A stretch of 55,376 bases of DNA from Candidatus Nomurabacteria bacterium GW2011_GWC2_42_20 (GCA_000998425.1 LCDG01000006.1:1-55376), one strand, 5' to 3'. Counted from the first letter of the stretch, positions 17,351 to 25,195 are shown. A program made the numbers and translations. Notes: a model not told the origin generated them from the letters alone.

Positions 17351-18267
17351 TACTTAGCGTAGTGCTTCAGAAGTGCTTCAATACCTGCGAGGTTTTTTGT
17401 CCATTCAGTGTCTTGATGTGTGGTTAGGAGCACACTGATTGCAGGGATATTTTTCTTTGCTAGCCAGTTTACCATGTCACCTGTCAGTTTGTAGAAGTCG
17501 TAACTTTCATAGGCTGGGTATCCTGAAGCTGTAGCGTATGTAGTAGTAAGGGTCATCGTTTCAGGGAGAATTCCATTGTGGCAGCTTGAGGAAAACACTC
17601 CGCCTGCCGAGCTATACCAAACGACAACGCCCGACGGGTTATGCGCCTCGACATAGTTTTTGAATGCAATGCTTTCTGTCTCAGAAAATGCCTTGCTTCC
17701 ACCGCTCACTGGCGTGGTCATCCAAACACCTTTTGTTTGCCAATCACAATCAAAGTTACGGCTGAGGTCAACATTGTTCGCGTTGAAGCGACCGGATATT
17801 ACTATTTCGTCTGAAGTTGATACATCCTCCCTTGTGAAGCGACCTTCCTTGCCAACAACTTTTATAAGACCATCTGGATTAAGAACAGGAATGACGGTAA
17901 CCTTTACACCTTCAGGAACAACGGCAGGATTTGCCGTTAGATGATCCATCAGCTGGTAGGCAAGGAGGACTGTGTTCCATTCGTAACCACCGTGAGTGCC
18001 CCCAACAAACAACAATTCTTTTGCGCCGGTGCCGAAGTGGTATGCGGGGATAGGTCGATTTTCAACAGAAATACCAATAACAGTTTTTGTGGTGTCCACA
18101 GTTTTGGTAGTGTCGACAGGTTTTGTCGGTTCTGCTTCTGCGGTGGTCGGGGTAGTAACAGGTGCGTCTACCGCAGGAACTGGAGCTACACCTCTATTTT
18201 GGATAAAAAAGTACACACCTACCCCAATAAGTACAATGACCACTAATGCAATAATTGTTTTTTTCAT
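17350..18267 (-). CDS. Membrane-anchored M14-family zinc carboxypeptidase (first of a tandem pair)
   Basis: 305 aa, similar along its whole length to the following gene: HGGYEWNTVLLAYQLMDHL, VIPVLNPDGL, VDLSRNFDCDW and AISVLLTTHQ. The N-terminal anchor (residues 3-22) is followed by a Pro/Thr-rich spacer of about 45 residues that the other copy lacks. Differences near the active site are notable: the third-ligand region is WYSS instead of WHS, and the catalytic Glu position reads VLLTTHQ where the paralogue has VELKTHE. This copy may therefore be inactive. The ATG at 18267 was chosen because the longer frame adds a poor N-terminus. Confidence 0.75.
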   Translation of the reverse strand: MKKTIIALVVIVLIGVGVYFFIQNRGVAPVPAVDAPVTTPTTAEAEPTKPVDTTKTVDTTKTVIGISVENRPIPAYHFGTGAKELLFVGGTHGGYEWNTVLLAYQLMDHLTANPAVVPEGVKVTVIPVLNPDGLIKVVGKEGRFTREDVSTSDEIVISGRFNANNVDLSRNFDCDWQTKGVWMTTPVSGGSKAFSETESIAFKNYVEAHNPSGVVVWYSSAGGVFSSSCHNGILPETMTLTTTYATASGYPAYESYDFYKLTGDMVNWLAKKNIPAISVLLTTHQDTEWTKNLAGIEALLKHYAK

Positions 18268-18308
18268 AACATCTATTTTACCATAGATAAAGAAATGCAA
18301 GTAGTTCG

Positions 18309-18355
18309 GCTACGCTGGTAGGCCCATGGTATTAATTTGCTAATTCAGCACCGCC
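18309..18355. repeat. 47-bp direct repeat, copy A
   Basis: Pairs with copy B at 18436-18482; about 37 of 47 positions match by eye, with GGTAGGCCCA exact in both. The sequence is GC-richer than its surroundings. It lies in the 400-base gene-free stretch 18268-18668. Confidence 0.7.
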
Positions 18356-18434
18356 AATCTGGCTCGATCCTGCGTACACGCGGTGCAAGCCAAAATAAAA
18401 AACACACCACGATGGTGCACGCCTTTTGTTTTGA

Positions 18435-18449
18435 TGCTCCGCGGGTAGG
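18435..18449. repeat. Putative left attachment site (attL)
   Basis: TGCTCCGCGGGTAGG, identical to 25182-25196. It lies at the boundary between the peptidase region and the accessory genes. Confidence 0.6.
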
Positions 18450-18482
18450 CCCAAGGCATGAACTTGCTAGTTTAGGATCGCC
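18436..18482. repeat. 47-bp direct repeat, copy B, overlapping the putative left attachment site
   Basis: Second copy of the repeat at 18309. Its first bases coincide with the 15-bp sequence shared with the 3' end of tRNA-Asn. Further downstream (18512-18560) an inverted repeat AGAAACAAAA/TTTTGTTTCT encloses a small GC hairpin, a possible terminator. I see no convincing gene in 18268-18668. Confidence 0.65.
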
Positions 18483-18668
18483 CCTTCGGGTCGACACTAT
18501 CTTAGACTCAAAGAAACAAAAAAGCCCCAACGCATTAGCGTCAGGGACTATTTTGTTTCTGGCTCACTTTAGTCGACGACTTTAGAACTGTTAATTGGTT
18601 GGAAGAGTATCCGTTCCCAGAAACAGATTTAAGGGAATTAAAAGAATTACTAATAGCCTAACGTATTT

Positions 18669-19256
18669 TTATGCTTTTACTCCAGCTCGTGCGGGGAACT
18701 CATATATAAATTTCAAAAGCATTTCTAGGAAGGTCATTATCTCCTCTGCATCTTCTTTTTTCTTAATGACTATTTCATGATTTGCTTCGTTTCCGTGAGA
18801 ACGAATTTTATCAACCCATTCTTTGCTGTTAGGCGGAGCATAGTGGTTGTCTACAAGATAATTAACATACTCAAGGAACGACAACCCTTCCTTTGCGCCC
18901 TGAGCAACACCAATGTGCATCAAAAGTTTTCTTCCGGTTAACACAGCAGAGGAGTATGCTCCATGACTTGTCGATTCTCTAATTTCTGACCAAATAGTCT
19001 CTATTTCAGTTGGCAAGTTTTTCACAACGTTTCCCAATGAGACTCCTGGAACTTGAGTACCAGTTTCGAGATCAAAAAAAGTCGGACGTTTACAAAATGG
19101 GCATATTTGAATAAGGCCATCGATAGCCCCATTGTCATTTCTTTGATGAAACCAGCCTTTTTCCGAACCGATATCTTTCCCGCAAGCCGAATAACCACAT
19201 GTGTAGTTTTTTGCTGTCATTTCTACTACGTTCTGCCAATTTTTTTGTGCCTGCAT
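18669..19256 (-). CDS. DUF4145-domain protein with N-terminal zinc-finger-like cysteines
   Basis: 195 aa. Four cysteines in CGYSACGK and ICPFCKRP (about residues 20-25 and 52-55) suggest a zinc ribbon. The rest, from LPTEIETIWSEIRESTSHGA through SAVLTGRKLLMHIG to a helical C-terminus with HGNEANHE, fits DUF4145, a domain often found beside or fused to restriction and other defence enzymes. No nuclease domain is attached. It is the leftmost gene of the putative element, on the opposite strand from the recombinase. The biochemical role is unknown. Confidence 0.7.
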   Translation of the reverse strand: MQAQKNWQNVVEMTAKNYTCGYSACGKDIGSEKGWFHQRNDNGAIDGLIQICPFCKRPTFFDLETGTQVPGVSLGNVVKNLPTEIETIWSEIRESTSHGAYSSAVLTGRKLLMHIGVAQGAKEGLSFLEYVNYLVDNHYAPPNSKEWVDKIRSHGNEANHEIVIKKKEDAEEIMTFLEMLLKFIYEFPARAGVKA

Positions 19257-19319
19257 TTCTTACTTATACCACAGAATATAGTGTTTTGGAATTAAGGGGT
19301 TTAGGTGTAGTGTGAAAAT

Positions 19320-19742
19320 ATGGACCCCCAAAATACACGCCCTTGGTATCAAAAGAAGCGATACCTGATCCCGGTTGGAGTAGTTGTCTTGATGACCTTG
19401 TCAGATGGCAGTAATACACCACAGAATCAGCCTACACAAGGGGTAACTCCTGCGACATACCAAACAGAGGTGCATGCGAATACGACCTCGCAAAGTCCAC
19501 AACCGCCTGCTTCTTCCGAAAGTATTACGCAGAAAAGCGTCGTTCCGTCTACGTATACTAGCCCAGGGTTATCAAATGATAATTACTATACAAACAGCGC
19601 GGGGAACGAAGTACATTCTCCCGCTTATTCAAATACAGTTCCAGATGGAGCTTCTGCTCAGTGTCGTGATGGCACGTACAGTTTTAGTCAGTCACGGCGT
19701 GGCACTTGCTCGCATCATGGTGGTGTCTCTGTGTGGTTATAG
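19320..19742 (+). CDS. DUF3761-domain secreted or anchored protein
   Basis: 140 aa. An N-terminal basic stretch and a short hydrophobic segment (YLIPVGVVVLMTL, residues 15-27) suggest a signal or anchor. A Thr/Pro/Ser/Gln-rich spacer follows, then the C-terminal cysteine motif CRDGTYSFSQSRRGTCSHHG ending GVSVWL, which is the DUF3761 signature. The two Cys could form a disulphide outside the cell. The function of the family is unknown. It converges with the three-gene operon, only 5 bases away. Confidence 0.75.
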   Translation: MDPQNTRPWYQKKRYLIPVGVVVLMTLSDGSNTPQNQPTQGVTPATYQTEVHANTTSQSPQPPASSESITQKSVVPSTYTSPGLSNDNYYTNSAGNEVHSPAYSNTVPDGASAQCRDGTYSFSQSRRGTCSHHGGVSVWL

Positions 19743-19747
19743 TTAAA

Positions 19748-20368
19748 CTATTCTTTCTGGTCATCTGGTAATCCTATTCGAGAAAGATAATTTGAAAATC
19801 TTTGAGATAGGCGCTCCCTATATAATTCACGTAAAGACCCAAGATAGGACTTGTGATAGTTCATCACAAGTGCCTCTAGTGGAATGGTATGAAAACGTTT
19901 AAAATCGATGATCATTTCGGGGAAAATTCGAGACGCATCATCTCCAAAGGCACTGAGATAGTGATATCTATGGTATCTTTCATTTAGAATTAGATGTTTA
20001 AGGGCGCTGGCTTGTCCCTTTTTCCCGTCAAAGTCGTTCATTTTTCTTTCCTCAATATGTTGACCCTCTAAAAACTTTTCATGAGGATATGCTGGGCAGA
20101 CAAGAATTGTATCTAATATCTTATCATCACTTTTTTTAGACAGAGCTTCATCTGTCCCTATTGCATCCAGCTGCAAGTTCTTCTTTAGTTGGTTATAGTG
20201 TTGAGAAAGATCACATGCCTGTGTTAAAACAACTGCGTATGGGAATGGGAACTGAATGAGAAGATCGCCATCATCTGAAGGTATCTTATACGAAAAAGAG
20301 AGGTCTCGAAAAATGTCACCTTGGCTAATCTCTGTATTTTTTGACTGAATGTAATGTTGAGATTCCAT
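19748..20368 (-). CDS. Conserved hypothetical protein of the TIGR04255 operon (third gene)
   Basis: 206 aa from the ATG at 20368 (a TTG at 20395 would add 9 residues). It is not assigned to a named family. Notable blocks: EISQGDIFRDLSF, PYAVVLTQACDLSQHYNQ, DTILVCPAYPHEKF and LNERYHRYHYLSAF. The phrase VVLTQACDLSQ resembles a motif I recall from hypothetical proteins of mobile regions, without a known activity. It overlaps the preceding small gene by 44 bases in another frame, indicating tight coupling in one operon. Confidence 0.65.
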   Translation of the reverse strand: MESQHYIQSKNTEISQGDIFRDLSFSYKIPSDDGDLLIQFPFPYAVVLTQACDLSQHYNQLKKNLQLDAIGTDEALSKKSDDKILDTILVCPAYPHEKFLEGQHIEERKMNDFDGKKGQASALKHLILNERYHRYHYLSAFGDDASRIFPEMIIDFKRFHTIPLEALVMNYHKSYLGSLRELYRERLSQRFSNYLSRIGLPDDQKE

Positions 20369-20531
20369 TTGTGGATCTAATAACCGTTCTAACAATTTTT
20401 GATGATGGATACTGAATAGAATCTACCACAAATACCTCGTTTTTGGATACAGCTTCCTCTTTATAGGAACCAGTATTGATTATAAAGCTGTCATTTTCGT
20501 AGGATACTGTATTGTTAGTTTTTTTGTTCAT
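20325..20531 (-). CDS. Small hypothetical protein, middle gene of the TIGR04255 operon
   Basis: 68 aa, MNKKTNNTVSYENDSFIINT at the start; not recognised. It begins one base after the stop of the TIGR04255 gene and its 3' end overlaps the next gene by 44 bases. The spacing supports translation, but the protein has no diagnostic motif. It is polar, without a membrane segment, and could be an adaptor or an antitoxin-like partner; that is inference only. Confidence 0.55.
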   Translation of the reverse strand: MNKKTNNTVSYENDSFIINTGSYKEEAVSKNEVFVVDSIQYPSSKIVRTVIRSTNGISTLHSVKKYRD

Positions 20532-20532
20532 T

Positions 20533-21303
20533 TTATTTTTTCGACATTAGCTTTCTTAGCTCTGGCTTAATACTCATTTCAAATAGGTCCTGAATGAACA
20601 CATTGTAATTTCTCACTGTTTCAGCAATAACGTCTTCAGATGACAATGGGAATCTCGAGAAGCAATCATAGTCGAGAATAAACTCCTTCCTAGTGTTTTC
20701 GTTTGGGTGGTCTTGGTTCCATATACCATATCTGAACCTTAGGTCAGCTTCGTCGTATTTAAGATCAAGTTGAGTCATTGCTCGCGAAATCATCTTCTTA
20801 GTTTTTCCTCCAAATTTTACGGCACCGAGTAGGTTCTCTGCGATATAGTCAGACCAATTAAAGTTAGTCTTTATGAAATTTAAATCAACTCGATTGATGT
20901 AGCGCAAGCCCAATCTGTTGATTGTTGTAATATCAAATGTGCCTACAAAATCACGAATAACAGTATCGCAATCTTTCATCAATTCATTTTTGTCCTTGTA
21001 ACTTCTGTCTCCATACTCGATGATTATGAAATCACCCGAAATTGTCAATTTCTTTTTTCTTGTGGCGCTGAGGAATTCCCACACTTTAACGCTACTTGTA
21101 TCATTTTGAACAGAGTTCTTTTTAAGATCAAATTCCAATTTCCCCTTGATTGCATCTTTTTGTTCTTGAAAAGGGAAATCGCCTTTTATTTTTGTTGAAA
21201 ATGAAGATAAGTTTTTCAGCTCTATTTGCTCAAAGTCGAGCCTCAAAACAACCTTATCAAGAAAATTTTGTTTATAACTTGCCTTGTTTTTCTTCGTGTT
21301 CAT
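20533..21303 (-). CDS. TIGR04255-family protein
   Basis: 256 aa, matching the sporadically distributed TIGR04255 family: an N-terminal FLDKVVLRLDFEQ strand, a central beta-rich region with VWEFLSA and ISGDFIIIEYGDRSYKDKN, then TTINRLGLRYINRVDL (about residues 125-140), the family's most recognisable block. The C-terminus is helical (YNVFIQDLFEMSIKPELR). The biochemical function of the family is unknown and its patchy distribution suggests horizontal transfer. It is the first gene of a three-gene operon. The 160 bases upstream (21304-21464) hold its promoter region and no other gene. Confidence 0.75.
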   Translation of the reverse strand: MNTKKNKASYKQNFLDKVVLRLDFEQIELKNLSSFSTKIKGDFPFQEQKDAIKGKLEFDLKKNSVQNDTSSVKVWEFLSATRKKKLTISGDFIIIEYGDRSYKDKNELMKDCDTVIRDFVGTFDITTINRLGLRYINRVDLNFIKTNFNWSDYIAENLLGAVKFGGKTKKMISRAMTQLDLKYDEADLRFRYGIWNQDHPNENTRKEFILDYDCFSRFPLSSEDVIAETVRNYNVFIQDLFEMSIKPELRKLMSKK

Positions 21304-21464
21304 ATCGTTGTGACCAGTATAACAGATTTATTATATAGTAGGCATCATTCCGTTGCTGTTTGCTTGTTACTATTGCATAAAATGGTGTAAAAATCTAGGT
21401 ATAACAAAAGTTATCCTTCCTACTTACAAGGCCATGTTGCAGCGATGTCTATCGTAGAAAGTTA

Positions 21465-21752
21465 CTATAAGCTGTCGTTTTTTAGTGAATGTTCTTCCTC
21501 AAGGGCTGTGATTGCCAATTTTTGGATTTTATTTTTTTCGTTCGTAATGTGTTTAATGTGTGCCTTTTCCTTAAAATGTTGTACAGCTACAGAAAGAAAG
21601 GATACCCCAAGAATTATACCGGTCAATAAGTAAAGTACATTTTGAACATTCAAAAAAAGATTGCCAGCATAATTCCACAGAAGAAGTGAGCCACCAAAAA
21701 GGATAACTAAAACAAATACACCCTCGAAGTCTTTATTGCTGTTTTTATTCAT
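21465..21752 (-). CDS. Small two-helix membrane protein of the element
   Basis: 95 aa from the ATG at 21752. Two transmembrane helices, about residues 12-32 (VFVLVILFGGSLLLWNYAG) and 37-57 (VLYLLTGIILGVSFLSVA), then a charged coiled-coil-like tail (KEKAHIKHITNEKNKIQKLA). It is not recognised. Small two-helix proteins with a cytoplasmic tail occur as immunity, holin-like or effector proteins; nothing here decides between them. The longer frame upstream overlaps an inverted repeat and is less likely. Confidence 0.55.
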   Translation of the reverse strand: MNKNSNKDFEGVFVLVILFGGSLLLWNYAGNLFLNVQNVLYLLTGIILGVSFLSVAVQHFKEKAHIKHITNEKNKIQKLAITALEEEHSLKNDSL

Positions 21753-21841
21753 AAGTTTTGCGGGATTATATATTTGTGGCAAACAAAAAGCCCACCACAT
21801 GGTCAACGGCCGAAACCGTTCATATCGGTTTCCCGATATGG

Positions 21842-21887
21842 CCCGCAAAGACAACCCCATATGATGGGTTCTTTATGTCTTTGCGGG
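21842..21887. promoter_or_regulatory. Inverted repeat in the divergent control region of the element
   Basis: CCCGCAAAGACA (21842-21853) pairs with TGTCTTTGCGGG (21876-21887) around a 22-base spacer that itself has CCCATATGATGGG. It lies in the 220-base gap between the divergent membrane-protein gene and the 249-residue gene, so it may be an operator or an RNA hairpin. Confidence 0.5.
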
Positions 21888-21972
21888 ACTTCTTTTGCCA
21901 TGCCGCCGATTTCTCGATGGTTTAGGCTACTTCTCTATTCAGTTGTGGTAAAATTGTAGCACAGAGCTGACT

Positions 21973-22722
21973 ATGTTTAAAGGACTTAAAAACGGAAAGA
22001 AGAAGGCATATGAGATTTATGATCGAGCGTGTTGGCGTGAGGGATTCAACGATGACCTCGCTGCTTTTAGGGGGAAATACGAAATTCCGAAACTAGATGA
22101 GGAGAAACAAAATAAAAAGGATATTGAAGATTTGCTTTTGAAGTATTTTGTATCAGCGATGGACAATCTGCACTCAATGCCTGTTGCAGGTGATGCAGAC
22201 AAGGGTCCAGGGCCACAATATCTTAAGGACCGAATCATGTTTCTCAACAAATATGGCTTTCCATCCGTTTCTTTTGGGGATGCAATGGACGCAATTTTAC
22301 TCGAAGAGGTGCCTGCATACCAACCATTCGAAGTGTCTGCTGTTTCGGAAGTTACCTTGTTGGAAAATGCTGGGGCGCAACTTTGTCTACAGGTTGACGC
22401 TCTTGCAAGTAGAGATGAGACTCTCGAATATATAAGAAAAAACTGGGGTGCTATGCAAAAACTTCTTCTCGGGATGGTCCACAAAAGAAAGAGGGTCAAG
22501 ACGAGGGGCAACAGAGATCGAGACAAGCTTATCTATGATTACTATACATACTATAAAAAGCATCCCAAAGAATGGAAAGGTGCACACGCGTACCCTTTGC
22601 AAGCTGTCATTCAAAAACTTCTTGAAGATGGGTACCCTAGATTAAACATAGAAGCAATCAACCAGTCTTATCGAAGGGAAAAGAAACGCAGAGTGAAAGT
22701 CGGGCGTAAACAGACTGGTTAA
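21973..22722 (+). CDS. Hypothetical protein with a basic, possibly DNA-binding C-terminus
   Basis: 249 aa; not recognised. The N-terminal 150 residues are mixed helical. Residues ~165-249 are strongly basic (HKRKRVKTRGNRDRDKLIYD at the start, RREKKRRVKVGRKQ at the end) with a helix-turn-helix-like stretch PLQAVIQKLLEDGYPRLNIE. It would suit a regulator or replication/excision accessory protein. It is the first gene of the rightward block leading to the recombinase. Confidence 0.55.
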   Translation: MFKGLKNGKKKAYEIYDRACWREGFNDDLAAFRGKYEIPKLDEEKQNKKDIEDLLLKYFVSAMDNLHSMPVAGDADKGPGPQYLKDRIMFLNKYGFPSVSFGDAMDAILLEEVPAYQPFEVSAVSEVTLLENAGAQLCLQVDALASRDETLEYIRKNWGAMQKLLLGMVHKRKRVKTRGNRDRDKLIYDYYTYYKKHPKEWKGAHAYPLQAVIQKLLEDGYPRLNIEAINQSYRREKKRRVKVGRKQTG

Positions 22723-22752
22723 GTGTCTCTAATTTCTCGCTTGTTTTTAAAG

Positions 22753-22784
22753 ATACTGTGATCATACCAATCACGGTATTTTTT
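22753..22784 (+). terminator. Terminator or attenuator directly before the 57-residue gene
   Basis: ATACTGTGAT (22753-22762) pairs with ATCACGGTAT (22770-22779, one G-T pair), followed by six T. The T run ends at the base before the ATG at 22785, so the hairpin could end the upstream transcript or attenuate the downstream genes. Confidence 0.65.
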
Positions 22785-22958
22785 ATGTCTGAGCTGGTCA
22801 AAACAAACGAAAACATTTTAGATCGAGATATTGTCTCGTTCTTTGATTTGCTTGCTCGTTTTGATTATGAGGACAAACAAAAAGAAGGGTCGTTGTTCAA
22901 TTCTGGCTCCTCAGTCTCAGCTCCTGAGGGGTCGGAATTGGACAAAGATAATAAATAA
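22785..22958 (+). CDS. Small acidic hypothetical protein
   Basis: 57 aa from the ATG at 22785 (MSELVKTNENILDRDIVSFF), acidic and polar, not recognised. It lies between the terminator-like hairpin and the winged-helix gene, 4 bases before that gene's ATG. The spacing makes it a plausible gene; there is no domain evidence. Confidence 0.45.
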   Translation: MSELVKTNENILDRDIVSFFDLLARFDYEDKQKEGSLFNSGSSVSAPEGSELDKDNK

Positions 22959-22962
22959 AATC

Positions 22963-23469
22963 ATGACAGAGCTGAAAGATGGACACTGGTTCGCAGTTGA
23001 TAATAAATTTATTGATTCTTATGCGTCTCATTTTAGCCCTGCTACAATTGCAGTATATGTTGCTATCTTGAGGTTTAGATTTGGTAGTACAGATAGGGCC
23101 CGCATCTCGCAGGATTCTTTATCTAAAAAACTGGGAATTAGCCGAGAAGCTGTTGGTAGAGTTTTAAAAACTTTAGTTGCTCATTCTCTTTTGCGGGTTG
23201 AGAAAATTAAACGGAATAACGGTACATGGTCTTACAATGAATATCTTGTAATTGATGAGAAGTACTGGCTTCCACCATGTGACCCTATATCACACGGGGT
23301 CGAATTAAGACCATGTGATATTTGTGCAAAAAACCATGAGACCTATCATCACACTAAAAAGACTAAATACAAAAAGACTAATAAATATAGGAATGATTTC
23401 CTTTTGGAAAACAGAAGAGAACTCGCTGCTGGCTTCAAAATGGGCAAAAGGAACACTGGTTATGGATAA
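22963..23469 (+). CDS. Winged-helix DNA-binding protein (replication- or regulator-like)
   Basis: 168 aa from the ATG at 22963. Residues ~15-105 form a winged helix: DSYASHFSPATIAVYVAILR, then the recognition block ISQDSLSKKLGISREAVGRV and a wing VEKIKRNNGTWSYNEYLV. A second part has HxC/CxxC-like residues (PPCDP, RPCDICAKNH), a possible zinc site, and a basic tail. The pattern resembles phage/plasmid replication-initiation or regulator N-domains. The three repeats just downstream could be its binding sites. Confidence 0.65.
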   Translation: MTELKDGHWFAVDNKFIDSYASHFSPATIAVYVAILRFRFGSTDRARISQDSLSKKLGISREAVGRVLKTLVAHSLLRVEKIKRNNGTWSYNEYLVIDEKYWLPPCDPISHGVELRPCDICAKNHETYHHTKKTKYKKTNKYRNDFLLENRRELAAGFKMGKRNTGYG

Positions 23470-23476
23470 ACGTAAG

Positions 23477-23592
23477 TGCTGGCAAAGGTTTGCATTTTGT
23501 AACATACCGTGGCATTTATCGGAGGGATGTTGTGTTAGCAAATGTTAGCTTTTCCTAGGGGGGGGTAGTTTGTTGGCAAAGGTTGACATTTT
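23477..23592. repeat. Three iteron-like 22-bp direct repeats upstream of the recombinase
   Basis: Copies at 23477-23498, 23533-23554 and 23571-23592 share TGyTrGCAAAkGTT followed by an AT-rich end; copies 1 and 3 match at 19 of 22 positions. They fill the 175-base gap between the winged-helix gene and the recombinase. They may be operator, replication or recombination sites. Confidence 0.65.
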
Positions 23593-23644
23593 TAATGAGT
23601 GTACCGTTTTTAGAAAAGGTTATTTTAAGTTAAAATATAAACAT

Positions 23645-25195
23645 ATGAAATCTATAATTTATTGCCGTGTCTCATCTCGAGAGCAAGAAGAAACAGGATA
23701 TTCGTTGGAATCTCAGGAGAAGTTTTTGAAAGAATACGCGGATAAGCAAGCTTTTGCTATAGCAAAAGCTTATAAGGTCACCGAGTCAGCAAGTAAATGG
23801 CAAATTCGCACAACCCTAAAGGAGATGCTTGAATATGCGGAGGAAAACAATATCAATGTTATTCTCGTTGAAAAGATTGACCGCTTAACTCGTAGTCTCA
23901 AGGATGCGGCAATTGTTAATGATTGGGTTCACCAAAGAGGTGAACGAGAGGTTCATTTTACTAAAGAGAATTTTGTTCTAAGTAAAAATACCCGGTCTCA
24001 CGAAAACTTGGTTTGGGATATGAAAGTTGCCATCGCTCGTTTCTATACGAACAATCTCTCAGAAGAAGTAAGGAAGGGCCAGAAGGAAAAAATTGCACAA
24101 GGATGGCTTCCAACAAAGCCTCCACTTGGGTACAAGACGGTTGGAGAAAAAGGTCACAAGATTCATGTTGTTGATGAGGATAAAGCGCCCTTTATTAAAA
24201 AAGCATTTGAACTTTATGCAACCGGCAACTTCTCTCTTTTGTCATTGCGCGAAAAACTTTATACCGATGGCTTGCGCACGCGAGTGGGAGCAAAGCTTTC
24301 AAAGAGTCGCCTTGAGGATATTCTGAGGGACCCATTTTACTGCGGTTCTATGCGATGGAATGATGTCGTGTATCAACACGGAAGACATGAGCCCCTTGTC
24401 TCAAAGGATCTCTTTGAGAAGGTTCAGTATTCTCTAACCCGCAAAAGTGCGCCACACTATCGACGACATCTCTTTCAATTCAGCAAGATGATTAACTGTG
24501 GCGAGTGTAATGGTACCGTGAGCGCGGAAATGCAAAAAGGTTATGTGTACTATTCGTGCAAGCATGCCCGAGGATGCAATCAAAAAGGGATGACACGAGA
24601 AGAGAAAATCGAGAATGCCATTATCGGGGTATTCAAGATTTTTGAGAGCATGACGGAGGAAGAGGCTCAGGAAATTTACCGTAGAATTAGAGAGGACCAC
24701 AAAGCAGAGGCTGACTACAAGGAAAGCGCCATTAAGACCCTTAACGACCGTTACAGCTCACTACAGAGGCGTTTAGATATACTTTACGATGATCGTTTGG
24801 CAGAGAAAATAAGCCAGGAGCGCTGGCAAGGTAAACAGGATGAGATGGTACGTGAACAAACCGAGATACAGGCTCAAATCGCTAAAATTAAGCGCGAGGA
24901 GACGAAGTATTTTGAAGTGTATATAAACATTCTTGACCTAGCGCGTCGTGCTCGAGAAATTTATGAAAAGCGAACACCGGAAGAGAAACGACTTTTAATT
25001 TCGCATCTTTTTTCGAACCTCGTCTTAAAAGACAAAGAAGCTAGTTATTTATTGAAGAAACCAGTCGAGCTGTTCGCAAAAAGAGTCCAAGAGAAGATTG
25101 ACTCTCAAAAGAAGTTCGAACTCGAGAAAAGCGTTGGTAATAAAAGAAAAAACAGGGCTTTTGACCCTGCTTCTTCACCTTTGCTCCGCGGGTAG
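23645..25195 (+). CDS. Large serine recombinase (site-specific integrase)
   Basis: 516 aa. The N-terminal resolvase domain starts IIYCRVSSREQEETGYSLES, where the Ser in RVSS is the expected nucleophile, with LVEKIDRLTRSLKD further on. The recombinase domain (GWLPTKPPLGYKT, GLRTRVGAKLSKSRLEDILR) and the zinc ribbon (CGECNGTVSAEM, YYSCKHARGC, about residues 285-320) follow, then a long coiled coil. All are diagnostic. It likely integrates and excises the element. Its last codons overlap the 3' end of tRNA-Asn, so excision would change the C-terminus of the recombinase or the tRNA end. The ATG at 23645 gives the family N-terminus. Confidence 0.95.
   Translation: MKSIIYCRVSSREQEETGYSLESQEKFLKEYADKQAFAIAKAYKVTESASKWQIRTTLKEMLEYAEENNINVILVEKIDRLTRSLKDAAIVNDWVHQRGEREVHFTKENFVLSKNTRSHENLVWDMKVAIARFYTNNLSEEVRKGQKEKIAQGWLPTKPPLGYKTVGEKGHKIHVVDEDKAPFIKKAFELYATGNFSLLSLREKLYTDGLRTRVGAKLSKSRLEDILRDPFYCGSMRWNDVVYQHGRHEPLVSKDLFEKVQYSLTRKSAPHYRRHLFQFSKMINCGECNGTVSAEMQKGYVYYSCKHARGCNQKGMTREEKIENAIIGVFKIFESMTEEEAQEIYRRIREDHKAEADYKESAIKTLNDRYSSLQRRLDILYDDRLAEKISQERWQGKQDEMVREQTEIQAQIAKIKREETKYFEVYINILDLARRAREIYEKRTPEEKRLLISHLFSNLVLKDKEASYLLKKPVELFAKRVQEKIDSQKKFELEKSVGNKRKNRAFDPASSPLLRG

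Noticed and set aside
18309-18482. tRNA or tmRNA in the repeat region
   Set aside because: Neither strand of the two repeats folds into an acceptor, D, anticodon and T arm, and no tag-peptide frame is present.
18345-18530. 61-residue minus-strand ORF over the 47-bp repeats
   Set aside because: It covers repeat B and a hairpin, has a low-complexity basic composition and no start signal. The GC-rich repeats explain the open frame.
19474-19746. 90-residue plus-strand ORF in another frame over the DUF3761 gene
   Set aside because: It is a shadow of the DUF3761 frame, which has a clear C-terminal motif and better composition.
23477-23592. Possible CRISPR array in the repeats upstream of the recombinase
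   Set aside because: There are only three imperfect repeats, with unequal spacing (56 and 38 bases) and no cas genes.
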